Assembly (NCBI RefSeq): GCF_002159645.1
Contig: NZ_NFJB01000018.1
Span: 1-64,000 of the forward strand
From: Parabacteroides sp. An277
GTDB lineage: Bacteria > Bacteroidota > Bacteroidia > Bacteroidales > Tannerellaceae
Direction: 5' to 3'
Length of the DNA: 64,000 bases
In this document: positions 1 through 8,789 of the stretch, piece by piece
How positions within the stretch are numbered: the first letter of the stretch is position 1
How the letters are laid out: each line of letters starts with the position of its first letter
Translations under genes and position numbers: made by a program
Notes under the pieces: generated by a model
Told to the model about the DNA's origin: nothing
Database searches by the model: none
Seen by the model: the letters and a program-made list of their open reading frames with translations, nothing else

Positions 1-163
1 CCCCGAAGGGGTGAGGGGTTGTTTCTTATTATGAGAGATTTAACCCCTCAGTCTCAGCTATCGCTTCGCCAGCTCCCCTACGAGCAGGGGAGCTTTTCAG
101 ATAGCATTTTGACACAGCTCCTTTCAGTTACTTTCAATAACATTTTCTTATTTATGATACACC
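1..163. repeat. Dispersed palindromic (MITE-like) element, copy M1, cut by window edge
   Basis: This non-coding element has close relatives at 31858-32045 and about 32799-32958. All three share a core in which GGGGTGAGGGGT and AACCCCTCAGTCTC are separated by a short linker, followed by a GGGGAGCTTTTCAG arm. The right flank (about 99-163) carries a tail ending in TTTATGATACACC that recurs at the right end of the third copy and, inverted, at the left end of the second. The element lies directly downstream of the minus-strand phosphodiesterase gene, whose stop is at 196. Only the part inside the window is visible, so the left end is unknown. There is no coding potential. Confidence 0.8.
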
Positions 164-195
164 TCCGATTACATCCTGTCATGTATTTAGGCGGT

Positions 196-1404
196 TTATG
201 GACGGAAGAGGGCTTCTACGGTGGCGCTATCGCCATCGTTCGGAGCCGGTTCGATACCTAACAAGCGAGCTATTATAAGGTAAAGGTTTACATTGGCCAT
301 TGCAGGCAATTTCACGCCCTGCTTGAACGACGGGCCGGCTGCATAGAAGATGGCTTCCATCTCGGGGGCGAAGTTATCATATCCATGTGCCCCGCCATTG
401 TATGCCTTGGGATTATCGCGGAAAACGACGTAAGTCCCGATATGCGGCGCGACTACCAATTCCGGCACACGCGGGTTCTTTCCATATACATACTTTTCCG
501 GGATTTCGTTTTTGCGCCAAACCGTCACGTTCGGTACTTTCTTCAATAGCTCATACGCCTTATCGGCATAACCGGCTTTCGGGTAAAGCAACGTCGGTAC
601 GCCTTCGAAGACATGATGAAAACTATCGCGCGGCAAGTATTCCGCCAGGTTGACCGATTGCGCAGCCGTATAGGTCGCCATGCCATGGTCGGAGACGACA
701 AGGAAATCTATCTTATCGAAAATAGCCAACGTCCGAGCTTTCGCAAAGAAATAACCCAAGACGCTATCCACCTGTTCTACCATCCGAAGCGTAGCCGATG
801 AATCTGGCGAACAAACATGCCCCGTATGGTCTGGCTCTTCCAAATACCACATAATCAAATGTGGGCGTGTTGCCTCGGGCCGTTGCAGCCAAGCGATAAC
901 CGAATCAGCCCGGTCTTTGAAAGGCACAGACGAATCGAACTTCTTCCACGTAGAGGGTTGTCCGCTGGGTAAAGCTATTTCGCTTCCCACCCAATAGAAC
1001 GAAGCCGTACGCACACCCTGCCGCTCGGCCGTGTTCCAAATCGGTTCGCCCCCAAAGAAGCGAGGGTCGGCGCAACGCATGGTATATACGCTATCCAATT
1101 CGGCATCATAAAACGAATTGTTCACAATGCCATGATGGTCCGGATGTAAACCCGTCGCCATACTATAATGGTTCGGGAACGTCACGCTCGGATAACAAGG
1201 GCGGAAAGCAGCCTGCACGCCCGCTTTCCCCAACGAATCCAATGTCGGCGTGTGTGCCCGTAAGGGATAATCAGAGCGGAAGCCATCCATTGAAAGCACC
1301 ACGACGTAACGATCGGATAGGGCATCAGACGGACGGCAACCTACTACTAGTAAACAACAAAAAAACCAAACAAAATAACTAATCCTTTTTATGTCAAACA
1401 TCAT
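196..1404 (-). CDS. Lipoprotein nucleotide pyrophosphatase/phosphodiesterase (alkaline phosphatase superfamily)
   Basis: The 402-residue protein starts with a lipoprotein signal peptide ending in LLVVGC (Cys about 23), so it is probably anchored in the outer membrane or periplasm. The alkaline-phosphatase-superfamily zinc sites of the NPP type are visible: the first Asp in SMDGFRSD (about 40), the nucleophile Thr in PSVTFPNHYS (about 75), EEPDHTGH in the middle, VVSDHGM, and a final His in GAHGYDN. NPP-type enzymes hydrolyse phosphodiester or pyrophosphate bonds of nucleotides, phospholipids or similar compounds; the substrate cannot be read here. The gene stands alone, divergent from the TonB receptor, with a plausible minus-strand -7 box (TACTTTTG, 1428-1435). 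Length is normal for bacterial NPPs. Confidence 0.88.
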   Translation of the reverse strand: MMFDIKRISYFVWFFCCLLVVGCRPSDALSDRYVVVLSMDGFRSDYPLRAHTPTLDSLGKAGVQAAFRPCYPSVTFPNHYSMATGLHPDHHGIVNNSFYDAELDSVYTMRCADPRFFGGEPIWNTAERQGVRTASFYWVGSEIALPSGQPSTWKKFDSSVPFKDRADSVIAWLQRPEATRPHLIMWYLEEPDHTGHVCSPDSSATLRMVEQVDSVLGYFFAKARTLAIFDKIDFLVVSDHGMATYTAAQSVNLAEYLPRDSFHHVFEGVPTLLYPKAGYADKAYELLKKVPNVTVWRKNEIPEKYVYGKNPRVPELVVAPHIGTYVVFRDNPKAYNGGAHGYDNFAPEMEAIFYAAGPSFKQGVKLPAMANVNLYLIIARLLGIEPAPNDGDSATVEALFRP

Positions 1405-1427
1405 TCATTCCTTTTTTAATTTCGCCG

Positions 1428-1435
1428 CAAAAGTA
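1428..1435 (-). promoter_or_regulatory. Putative -7 box of the phosphodiesterase gene
   Basis: TACTTTTG on the minus strand fits the Bacteroidetes -7 consensus TAnnTTTG and lies 24 bases upstream of the ATG. I do not see a good -33 TTTG at the usual spacing. Confidence 0.45.
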
Positions 1436-1574
1436 CAACCATTCTCCCTATCCTTCATTAAGAACAAATGAAAACTTAGTTGCATTCCGGTTGCATTGCC
1501 TCCATTTCCACAAACTCCCCGAAGAAAATCCGCCCGATGCCCAAGATAAACTGGCAAACCGCCTAAGAAAGTTC

Positions 1575-1656
1575 TATCTTTAGGCTGCAGATATATATCT
1601 TTAGGTTGAAGATATGTATCTTTAACTTGCAGATATGTATCTTTAGCCTAAAGATA
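1575..1656. repeat. Tandem array of four 21-bp palindromic units (array A)
   Basis: Four units start at 1575, 1596, 1617 and 1638, each of the form TATCTTTAGGTTGAAGATA plus two bases. Each unit is an imperfect dyad (TATCTT...AAGATA), and the unit junctions are dyads as well. An almost identical four-unit array lies at 27039-27120, and a single perfect unit is at 44662-44680. The array sits in the 436-bp gap between the divergent phosphodiesterase and TonB-receptor genes. Apart from the two putative -7 boxes, nothing else in this gap is recognisable. Confidence 0.9.
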
Positions 1657-1799
1657 GAGAATGCCTCGTATGTTTTTCATTTTTCCATGGGCATCACCGG
1701 TTTTATCCTCAAGCCCAACCCCTGTTACCTTCGATGCGCTTCATATAAATGTAACGGCATTATAGGATAACTGTAACGAGAGAAATGTTAGAGAACGTA

Positions 1800-1807
1800 T
1801 AATTTTG
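1800..1807 (+). promoter_or_regulatory. Putative -7 box of the TonB receptor gene
   Basis: TAATTTTG matches TAnnTTTG and is 33 bases before the ATG at 1841. A -33 element is not clear. Confidence 0.45.
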
Positions 1808-1840
1808 CACCGAATTTTAATTCATTAAACTTTTTATTTT

Positions 1841-4800
1841 ATGCGGAAACAATTACAAAGTTTGGTTATCTGTACGCTGCTTAGCTTTCTCTGTTCCCTT
1901 TCAGTATGGGCACAGGTAACGACAGCCAGCATGAGCGGCGTGGTTTCTTCGAATGGAGAACCGGTCATTGGCGCTACCATCATGGCAGTGCATCAACCTT
2001 CTGGAACCAATTATGGGACTATCACGAACATGGACGGCCGCTTCGACCTGCAAGGTATGCGTACCGGCGGTCCGTATGAAATTACAATTTCGTACATCGG
2101 CTATCAAACGGCCATTTACAAAGACGTAACCTTGCAACTGGGTGAAACGTACAACTTGAATGTGGATTTGAAAGAATCTTCGGAAGAGTTGGAAGAGGTA
2201 GTCATTACGGCGGAACGTACACGGTTTATGACGGAAAAGACCGGTGCGGCATTGAACATCTCGAACGAGAAGATGAACAGCATCCCGACGATTAACCGTA
2301 GCATCGAGGATTTGGCACGTATCTCTCCGTATGCGAACGGCATGGGTTTTGCCGGCGGTGATGGACGTTCGACCAACTTCACGGTGGATGGTGCGAACTT
2401 CAACAACAACTTCGGATTGAACGACGGTCTGCCAGGCGGTGGTAATCCTATCTCTATGGATGCTATCGAAGAGGTTCAGGTCGTGATTGCTCCGTTCGAT
2501 GTTCGCCAGACGAACTTCATCGGCGGCGGTATCAACGCCATTACGAAGTCGGGTACGAACACCTTCAAAGGAACAGCATACACGTACCATCAAAACCAGA
2601 ACATGCGTGGTAATAACATCGATGGCGAAGACTTAGGCGCTCGCCCAGCCGAATCAAAACATATTTATGGTGCTACGTTAGGAGGTCCTATTATTAAGGA
2701 TAAGTTGTTCTTCTTTGCCAATGTAGAATATGAGAAAGTGCCACAACAGGTTATCCAATGGCGAGCTCGCCAGGATGGCGAAGAAGCCGATGCAGAGGGT
2801 TACGTCTCTCGTACGTATGCTTCCGACATGGAGAAAGTAGCCAACCATTTGCGGGAGAAGTATGGATATGACCCAGGTTCGTATACCGATTTCCCTGCGG
2901 ACGAAACCAACCTGAAGTTGTTAGGTCGCATCGACTGGAACATCAACAACAACCATAAACTGGCCGTCCGTTATAATTACACTAAGAATACAGCTTGGAA
3001 TGCTCCGAATGGTAATTCGGGCGACTTTGTTAATACATCGGGTCGTTTAAATGGAACATACCGCGTAGGCCAAATGTCTATGGCTTTTGCCAACAGCATG
3101 TATTCGATGGATAATAAAGTGCATTCCGTATCTGCGGATTTAAATAGCCGCTTCTCCGATAATATCTCGAATCAGTTATTGTTCACCTATACCAATATCC
3201 AAGATATACGTGGAACCAATTCGGATATGTTCCCATTCATCGACATTATGGCAGGACGTAACGCAGATGGCAGCCAGATTATGGAGCCATATATGTCTGC
3301 CGGTTATGAATTATTCTCTTATAATAATGGTGTAAAGAATAAAATCTTTAATGTAACGGATAACTTCACTTACTTCTTAGGTAACCATAAGCTGACGGCT
3401 GGTATCAGTTATGAGCATCAGATGGCCAACAACGCTTACATGCGTGAAGGTACAGGATATTACCGTTACAGCAGCTTGGAAGATTTCTTGAACGACGAAG
3501 CTCCGGAAGCCGTAGCTTTGACATACGGTTACAATGGAAACAGTACACCAAGCGCACAGGTGGTATTCAACCAATTGGGCTTCTATCTGCAAGATGAATG
3601 GAGCATCCGTGAAAACTTGAAATTAACTTACGGTATCCGTTTCGATGAGTTGTTCTTCAATGACGATGACATCATGCGTAACAACGCTATCTACGAATTG
3701 GATTTCAACGGACGCCATATCGACACCGGTGCATGGCCCAAAGCACGTATGCAATTCTCTCCGCGTGTCGGCTTTGTTTGGGATGTATTCAAAGATAAAT
3801 CCTTAAAGGTTCGTGGAGGTACAGGTCTGTTTACAGGACGTCTGCCGTTGGTTTACTTTACGAATATGCCAACCAACTCGGGTATGATCCAAACAACCGT
3901 TACCTATGGACACAATTACAGTACAGGTGCAGTAAGCCCAGAATTGCAATTGTTTAAAGGTGGCATTGAGACAACCGTTGACGGTATGATTGACAAATTA
4001 GGTTTGCCACGTGAGATTTCTCCGGAAGATGGCCGTTTGCAAAGTAAAATTGCCGGTATCGACTCTAATTTTAAGATGCCGCAAGTTTGGAAATCTTCGG
4101 TTGCCGTAGATTATCAATTACCTGTATCATTCCCATTCACAGCTACTGCAGAATTCATGTACACCAAGAATGTGAATGCGGTGGTTATTGACAACTATAA
4201 TGTAAAAGGAGATACAGAAAACTGGGAACGTTTCAATGGGGCAGACAACCGTTTGATTTATCCGGACAACTTTACGCATTACGATGGTATCAATGCCTTG
4301 GTATTAACCAATACACATAAAGGACATGGTTATACGGCTAACTTGACGTTGAATGCGACGCCTGTTCGTAACTTAGATTTGATGGCCGCTTATACCCATA
4401 CGGAATTTAAAGAAGTCTCTGGTCTGCCCGGTAGCGACCCACTTTCTACATGGCAAGGTATGATGACTATTGATGGTCCGAACTTCGGCACCGTACAACG
4501 TTCTCAGTATGTAATTCCAGACAGGGTAGTAGCATCACTTTCTTACTATGTTCCATTTACGAACAACAAAGTAACGAATGGCTTGCATTTCAATCTTTAT
4601 TATACAGGTTATTCGCCATATAGCACATCGTATGCTTATACAAACGATTTGAACGGCGACGGTCTTAATAACGATTTGATGTATATCCCGAAGGATGATA
4701 GCGAAATCCAATTCACCAGCGAGGCAGACCGCACCGCATTCTGGGACTTCGTTAATCAAGACAGCTATTTGAGCGGCCATAAGGGCGAATATGCGGAAGC

Positions 4801-5137
4801 ATACGCCGGACGTTCTCCTTGGGTACACCGCTTCGATTTCCGTATCGCACAAGATTTCTCTATCAAAGCAGGTAAAAGCACTAACACGTTACAGATTAGT
4901 TTGGACTTCATGAACGTGGGCAATATGTTGAATCATGCTTGGGGTGTCACTAAGACAAATACGGTTTCTAATGGTGGTCGTATCTTAACCGTAGACCATA
5001 TCGATGCAAACAACACGCCGGTATTCTCTATGTGGAAAGACGGTAACGGCAACTATCCGACCGAAACTTATTCGTTGAATCGTAATTACGATGAATGTTG
5101 GAGCTTCCAAGTCGGTGTAAGATATATCTTCAATTAA
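1841..5137 (+). CDS. Oar-like TonB-dependent receptor
   Basis: The protein has 1098 residues with a signal peptide (about 1-24, ending SVWAQ). A carboxypeptidase-regulatory-like domain follows (about 28-115, with GVVSSNGEPVIGATI and DGRFDLQGMRTGG). Then comes a plug domain (about 120-240, with EEVVITAER and STNFTVDGANFNNNFG). The rest is a long outer-membrane beta-barrel that closes with FQVGVRYIFN. This order is that of the Oar-type TonB receptors of Bacteroidetes, which take up large ligands with energy from TonB-ExbBD. No SusD-like partner or glycan-degradation gene lies nearby, so it is not an obvious polysaccharide-utilisation pair and the ligand is unknown. The gene is monocistronic: it has its own upstream -7 box and a strong hairpin terminator at 5164-5198. 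Confidence 0.92.
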   Translation: MRKQLQSLVICTLLSFLCSLSVWAQVTTASMSGVVSSNGEPVIGATIMAVHQPSGTNYGTITNMDGRFDLQGMRTGGPYEITISYIGYQTAIYKDVTLQLGETYNLNVDLKESSEELEEVVITAERTRFMTEKTGAALNISNEKMNSIPTINRSIEDLARISPYANGMGFAGGDGRSTNFTVDGANFNNNFGLNDGLPGGGNPISMDAIEEVQVVIAPFDVRQTNFIGGGINAITKSGTNTFKGTAYTYHQNQNMRGNNIDGEDLGARPAESKHIYGATLGGPIIKDKLFFFANVEYEKVPQQVIQWRARQDGEEADAEGYVSRTYASDMEKVANHLREKYGYDPGSYTDFPADETNLKLLGRIDWNINNNHKLAVRYNYTKNTAWNAPNGNSGDFVNTSGRLNGTYRVGQMSMAFANSMYSMDNKVHSVSADLNSRFSDNISNQLLFTYTNIQDIRGTNSDMFPFIDIMAGRNADGSQIMEPYMSAGYELFSYNNGVKNKIFNVTDNFTYFLGNHKLTAGISYEHQMANNAYMREGTGYYRYSSLEDFLNDEAPEAVALTYGYNGNSTPSAQVVFNQLGFYLQDEWSIRENLKLTYGIRFDELFFNDDDIMRNNAIYELDFNGRHIDTGAWPKARMQFSPRVGFVWDVFKDKSLKVRGGTGLFTGRLPLVYFTNMPTNSGMIQTTVTYGHNYSTGAVSPELQLFKGGIETTVDGMIDKLGLPREISPEDGRLQSKIAGIDSNFKMPQVWKSSVAVDYQLPVSFPFTATAEFMYTKNVNAVVIDNYNVKGDTENWERFNGADNRLIYPDNFTHYDGINALVLTNTHKGHGYTANLTLNATPVRNLDLMAAYTHTEFKEVSGLPGSDPLSTWQGMMTIDGPNFGTVQRSQYVIPDRVVASLSYYVPFTNNKVTNGLHFNLYYTGYSPYSTSYAYTNDLNGDGLNNDLMYIPKDDSEIQFTSEADRTAFWDFVNQDSYLSGHKGEYAEAYAGRSPWVHRFDFRIAQDFSIKAGKSTNTLQISLDFMNVGNMLNHAWGVTKTNTVSNGGRILTVDHIDANNTPVFSMWKDGNGNYPTETYSLNRNYDECWSFQVGVRYIFN

Positions 5138-5163
5138 TAGGTTATTTAGTTTATACTACGACG

Positions 5164-5198
5164 AAGGCTGTTTCCCATCTGGGAGAACAGCCTTTTTA
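5164..5198 (+). terminator. Intrinsic terminator after the TonB receptor
   Basis: The inverted repeat AAGGCTGTT-T-CCCA / TGGG-A-GAACAGCCTT is followed by a T-rich run. It lies 26 bases after the stop codon. Confidence 0.88.
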
Positions 5199-5452
5199 TT
5201 ACCCTCCAAAACATAAATAAAGCTTATGTAATTATGAAAATATATTGCGCAGAAGGAATTAAAACGGCTATAATATGAAATAAGGTTAAATATAGAAAGA
5301 AAAGTGCCAGAAAGTTATGCTATATAACATAAAGTGCCTACATTTGCACTGTGTTTTTCATGGTATTAGATTTAAGGTTAGCAATTGAAGATTGGTTGTC
5401 GGGATGACAACCTTTCCTTTTTTATAGAGGTTACCTTTTAGATGGCTTCCAT

Positions 5453-5505
5453 TTATAACGAGAATCGTTTCCGATTATAGTTATATTCCTTTTCGTTTCC
5501 AGTTA
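5453..5505. other. Palindrome AACGA-GAA-TCGTT in the gap before the acyl-CoA synthetase
   Basis: The 475-bp gap 5138-5612 has few features apart from the terminator. It contains AACGAGAATCGTT (5457-5469), a perfect 5-bp dyad with a 3-base centre, followed by CGATTATAGTTATA. The same palindrome occurs at 19832-19844 (inside a 22-bp array) and at 60217-60229. It could be an operator-like site or a fragment of the array at 19830-19895. Confidence 0.5.
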
Positions 5506-5578
5506 AGATTCTTTCCATAGATGCCTATTATTTTTCCCTATTTCAATTCCCCTTTAGTAGAAATTGACGAAAAAGGTG

Positions 5579-5586
5579 TATCTTTG
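5579..5586 (+). promoter_or_regulatory. Putative -7 box of the acyl-CoA synthetase gene
   Basis: TATCTTTG matches the Bacteroidetes -7 consensus and is 26 bases upstream of the ATG at 5613. The -33 element is not convincing. Confidence 0.5.
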
Positions 5587-5612
5587 CAAAAAAATATAAA
5601 CGCATAAGACGT

Positions 5613-7424
5613 ATGACTTACTATCATTTTTCCGAATTGATACAACGGCAAGCCGAACGATATGGAAATCGGACCGCATTGAAGTATCGAGACGACGCGG
5701 CCGGACGATGGACGAAAGTATCGTGGGCCGAATTTGCCGAGTTGGTAACGCTGACTGCAGAAGCGTTGGCGGATAGCGGCATAGGCGTGCAAGAAAATAT
5801 CGGTGTGTATTCGCAAAACATGCCACAATGCCTCTATACGTACTTCGGAGCGTATGCAAACCGGGTGGTGGATGTACCGATGTATGCCACCAGTTCGCCT
5901 TCGCAAATCGCATACATAGTGGAAGATGCACAAATACATACACTTTTTGTAGGTGAGCAACTGCAGTATAATAATGCCTTCATCGTACAAAAGCAGAAAC
6001 CCAATATATTGAAGCGATTGATTATCTTCGACTCGTCGGTAAGGAAAAATCCAGAAGACAATACGTCGGTCTATTTCGATGATTTCATTCGCTTAGGAAA
6101 TAATGCCCATGCCGAGAGCTTGGTAAAAATCCGCACGAGCGGCGCTTTACCTGAAGATATAGCGACCATAATTTATACGTCGGGTACGACGGGCAATCCT
6201 AAAGGTGTGGTCTTGACTCATGCCAATTATTTAGAAGCCATGCGTACACACGATATACGTATTCCGCAAGTCACCGATCGGGACACCTCTATGTGCTTCC
6301 TCCCGCTCACCCATATCTTCGAACGAGGCTGGACGTATGTTTGCTTGACGAAAGGAGCCATGGTCGCTATCAATCGTGACCCCAAACGGATTCAAGAAAC
6401 CTTACCCGAAATCAAACCTACGGCCATGGCCAATGTGCCCCGCTTTTGGGAAAAGGTATATATTGGCATTCAAGAAAAGATACGGAATGCTTCGCCTACG
6501 ATGCAAAAACTTTTCCGCGATGCTATTGCCACCGGACATGAATATATATTAAATTACAAGCGGACAGGGCGAAAAGCACCTATGGGATTGAAAACCAAGT
6601 TTGAGTTTTACGATAAAACACTCTTTTCGCTGGTCAAGCGCGTGGTAGGTATACAAAATGGAAGATTCTTTCCTGTAGCAGGTGCCCCTTTGTCGGATAC
6701 GGTATTGGAATTTCTTCTTTCATTAAATATTCCGCTTCGCTATGGTTATGGGTTGAGCGAAACGACAGCTACGGTTTGCTTCTTTCCGGAAGAGCATTAC
6801 GAGATTGGTTCGATTGGCATTCTCCAGCCTGACTTGGAAGTAAAAATCGATCCTTCGAATCAAGAAATCTTGGTGCGAGGTAAGACGGTCATGATGGGGT
6901 ATTACAATCGCCCAGAAGAAAATGCGATCTCCTTTACCGAGGATGGATTTTTCCGTACAGGCGATGCCGGCCGGCTCGAAGGAAAGACGCTTTATTTCCT
7001 TGAACGCATCAAAGACTTGTACAAAACCTCCAATGGCAAATACATAGCTCCTCAAGCCATCGAGTTAAGCATTACACGTGATCCCTACATCGAGCAAGTA
7101 GCTGTTATTGGTGACCAGCGCAAATTTGTGAGCGCCCTCGTGGTACCCAATTATGAACTTCTCGAACAATATGCTAAGAGTAAAAACATCGCTTATACCT
7201 CTCGGGAAGAGTTGCTCGGGCATGAGCTCATCCATAAATTGATACAAGCCCATATCGAAGAGCATCAACGCGAACTGGCTTCATTTGAGAAAATCAAACG
7301 TTTCACGCTTCTTCCAACGCCTTTCACCATGGAAAGCGGCGCCTTGACGGATACGTTAAAACTCCGTCGACGCGTAGTAAACGAGTTGTATGCCAAAGAG
7401 ATTGACGAGATGTATGCGGAATAG
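5613..7424 (+). CDS. Long-chain fatty acid-CoA ligase (AMP-forming)
   Basis: The 603-residue enzyme belongs to the ANL adenylating superfamily. The P-loop-like AMP motif IIYTSGTTGNPKGVVLTH is at about 188-205. The second motif GYGLSETTATV is at about 378-388, FRTGDAGR at about 449, and the hinge and C-terminal lysine region around LERIKDLYKTSNGKYIAP at about 463-480. Such enzymes activate fatty acids with ATP to acyl-AMP and then acyl-CoA, acting at the inner face of the cytoplasmic membrane. Length and motif order fit the FadD/long-chain type of Bacteroidetes. The gene is preceded by its own -7 box and followed closely by a separate outer-membrane gene with its own promoter. Chain-length preference cannot be read from the sequence. 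Confidence 0.92.
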   Translation: MTYYHFSELIQRQAERYGNRTALKYRDDAAGRWTKVSWAEFAELVTLTAEALADSGIGVQENIGVYSQNMPQCLYTYFGAYANRVVDVPMYATSSPSQIAYIVEDAQIHTLFVGEQLQYNNAFIVQKQKPNILKRLIIFDSSVRKNPEDNTSVYFDDFIRLGNNAHAESLVKIRTSGALPEDIATIIYTSGTTGNPKGVVLTHANYLEAMRTHDIRIPQVTDRDTSMCFLPLTHIFERGWTYVCLTKGAMVAINRDPKRIQETLPEIKPTAMANVPRFWEKVYIGIQEKIRNASPTMQKLFRDAIATGHEYILNYKRTGRKAPMGLKTKFEFYDKTLFSLVKRVVGIQNGRFFPVAGAPLSDTVLEFLLSLNIPLRYGYGLSETTATVCFFPEEHYEIGSIGILQPDLEVKIDPSNQEILVRGKTVMMGYYNRPEENAISFTEDGFFRTGDAGRLEGKTLYFLERIKDLYKTSNGKYIAPQAIELSITRDPYIEQVAVIGDQRKFVSALVVPNYELLEQYAKSKNIAYTSREELLGHELIHKLIQAHIEEHQRELASFEKIKRFTLLPTPFTMESGALTDTLKLRRRVVNELYAKEIDEMYAE

Positions 7425-7460
7425 CTACTCGAAAAGGTTCATGTTTCGATTTATTTTCTG

Positions 7461-7468
7461 TACTTTTG
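7461..7468 (+). promoter_or_regulatory. Putative -7 box before the barrel protein gene
   Basis: TACTTTTG lies 23 bases before the ATG at 7492 and matches TAnnTTTG. No clear -33 partner is seen. Confidence 0.45.
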
Positions 7469-7491
7469 CGCGCAAAATAAATAAGTAAAAA

Positions 7492-8709
7492 ATGAAAAGG
7501 AAAATAGGACTGGCAGGATTGATGTGCTGCCTTGTACTGATGGGATTTGCCCAAAAGAAGAATTTTACGTACAAATTTTATGGCCAAGTGCGCGGTGAAT
7601 TATTTTACAACACGCGGGCGAATGGTGAAATTGCGGATGGATTGTTTCATATTTACCCGTTAGACCATGCGTATGATACCGACGGGAACGACCTCAATGC
7701 GCAAACAAACAGCAGCTTTTATATGCTTTATACGCGTTTGGGATTGGATTTGACAGGTCCTAATATCGGGAAAGCAGAAACTTCCGCCAAGCTGGAGGCT
7801 GATTTTCGAGGAACAGGCTCTTCGTTTGCCGTACCTCGTATCCGCCACGCTTATTTCAATTTGGCATGGGATGGACGGCAATCATTTTTAGTAGGTCAGA
7901 CGTGGCATCCTTTCTTTGGAGATGTACACCCGGAAATGTTGAACTTAAGCACTGGAGCACCGTTCAATGCGTTTAGCCGTGCGCCTCAAATCCGTTATCG
8001 TTATACAGGCAAGCATTGGCAATTCACGGGAACTGCCCTTTGGCAATTGCAATACCTCGCTGAAGGACCCATTGGAAAGAGCGAATCCTATCAGAAGAAT
8101 AGTGGCATTCCAGAGTTTCACGCAGGGGTGGATTATTTAAACGGAACGTTCATCGCAGGCGTAGGTGCCGATGTACTTTCACTCAAACCCCGGACGCAGA
8201 ATACCGTCGGCGACAAGACCTACAAATTGGATGAACGCATTACGTCCGTCAGCTTCGAAGCACATGCGCGATACAAAATGCCGGATTGGACTTTTGCCGC
8301 CAAAAGCACACTCGCTTCCAACATGACCCATACCTGTATGCTGGGAGGCTACGGCGTTACAAGCATCGACCCTCGTACAGGCGAGCAAGAATATACACCC
8401 TTCCGCCATTCGGCTACGTGGCTCAACATCGTACATGGTTCGAAATGGAAACAGGACTTGTATATCGGTTATGTGAAAAACTTAGGTACAAGCGAAGATA
8501 TTTTGGCAAAATATGGTACAGCCCTCGATATCGACCAGATGGTCACAGTCAATGCGCAAATCTCTTATAACTTGCCACACTGGAAAGTAGGCATCGAATA
8601 TACGCCTGCCACTGCTTGGTATGGCACGGCCGACGAGCGCGGACGCATCCACGATACGCACACGGTTACGAACCATCGCATCCTTTGGGTCATGATGTAT
8701 GTATTCTAA
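7492..8709 (+). CDS. Outer-membrane beta-barrel (porin-like) protein, function unknown
   Basis: The 405-residue protein has a signal peptide (about 1-20, ending MGFAQ). The remainder is rich in alternating aromatic and polar strands typical of outer-membrane barrels (YKFYGQVRGELFYNT, RIRHAYFNLAW, FLVGQTWHPFFGDVHP, and a closing segment HRILWVMMYVF that ends in Phe). It resembles the DcaP/porin-like proteins of Bacteroidetes in layout, but I do not recognise a specific family with certainty. It lies between the acyl-CoA synthetase and ychF with a separate upstream -7 box, so no operon partner suggests a substrate. Confidence 0.7.
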   Translation: MKRKIGLAGLMCCLVLMGFAQKKNFTYKFYGQVRGELFYNTRANGEIADGLFHIYPLDHAYDTDGNDLNAQTNSSFYMLYTRLGLDLTGPNIGKAETSAKLEADFRGTGSSFAVPRIRHAYFNLAWDGRQSFLVGQTWHPFFGDVHPEMLNLSTGAPFNAFSRAPQIRYRYTGKHWQFTGTALWQLQYLAEGPIGKSESYQKNSGIPEFHAGVDYLNGTFIAGVGADVLSLKPRTQNTVGDKTYKLDERITSVSFEAHARYKMPDWTFAAKSTLASNMTHTCMLGGYGVTSIDPRTGEQEYTPFRHSATWLNIVHGSKWKQDLYIGYVKNLGTSEDILAKYGTALDIDQMVTVNAQISYNLPHWKVGIEYTPATAWYGTADERGRIHDTHTVTNHRILWVMMYVF

Positions 8710-8711
8710 CC

Positions 8712-8742
8712 TTGGCAGTTCAGCGATAAATGCGTACCTTTG
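8712..8742 (+). promoter_or_regulatory. Promoter of ychF (-33 TTG, -7 TACCTTTG)
   Basis: TTG at 8712-8714 and TACCTTTG at 8735-8742 are 20 bp apart, matching the Bacteroidetes sigma-ABfr promoter form. The ATG follows at 8790. Confidence 0.75.
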
Positions 8743-8789
8743 TGCCTTCGAAACGAAGACTTTATTGAATGTAATAAAAAAGAAATAAT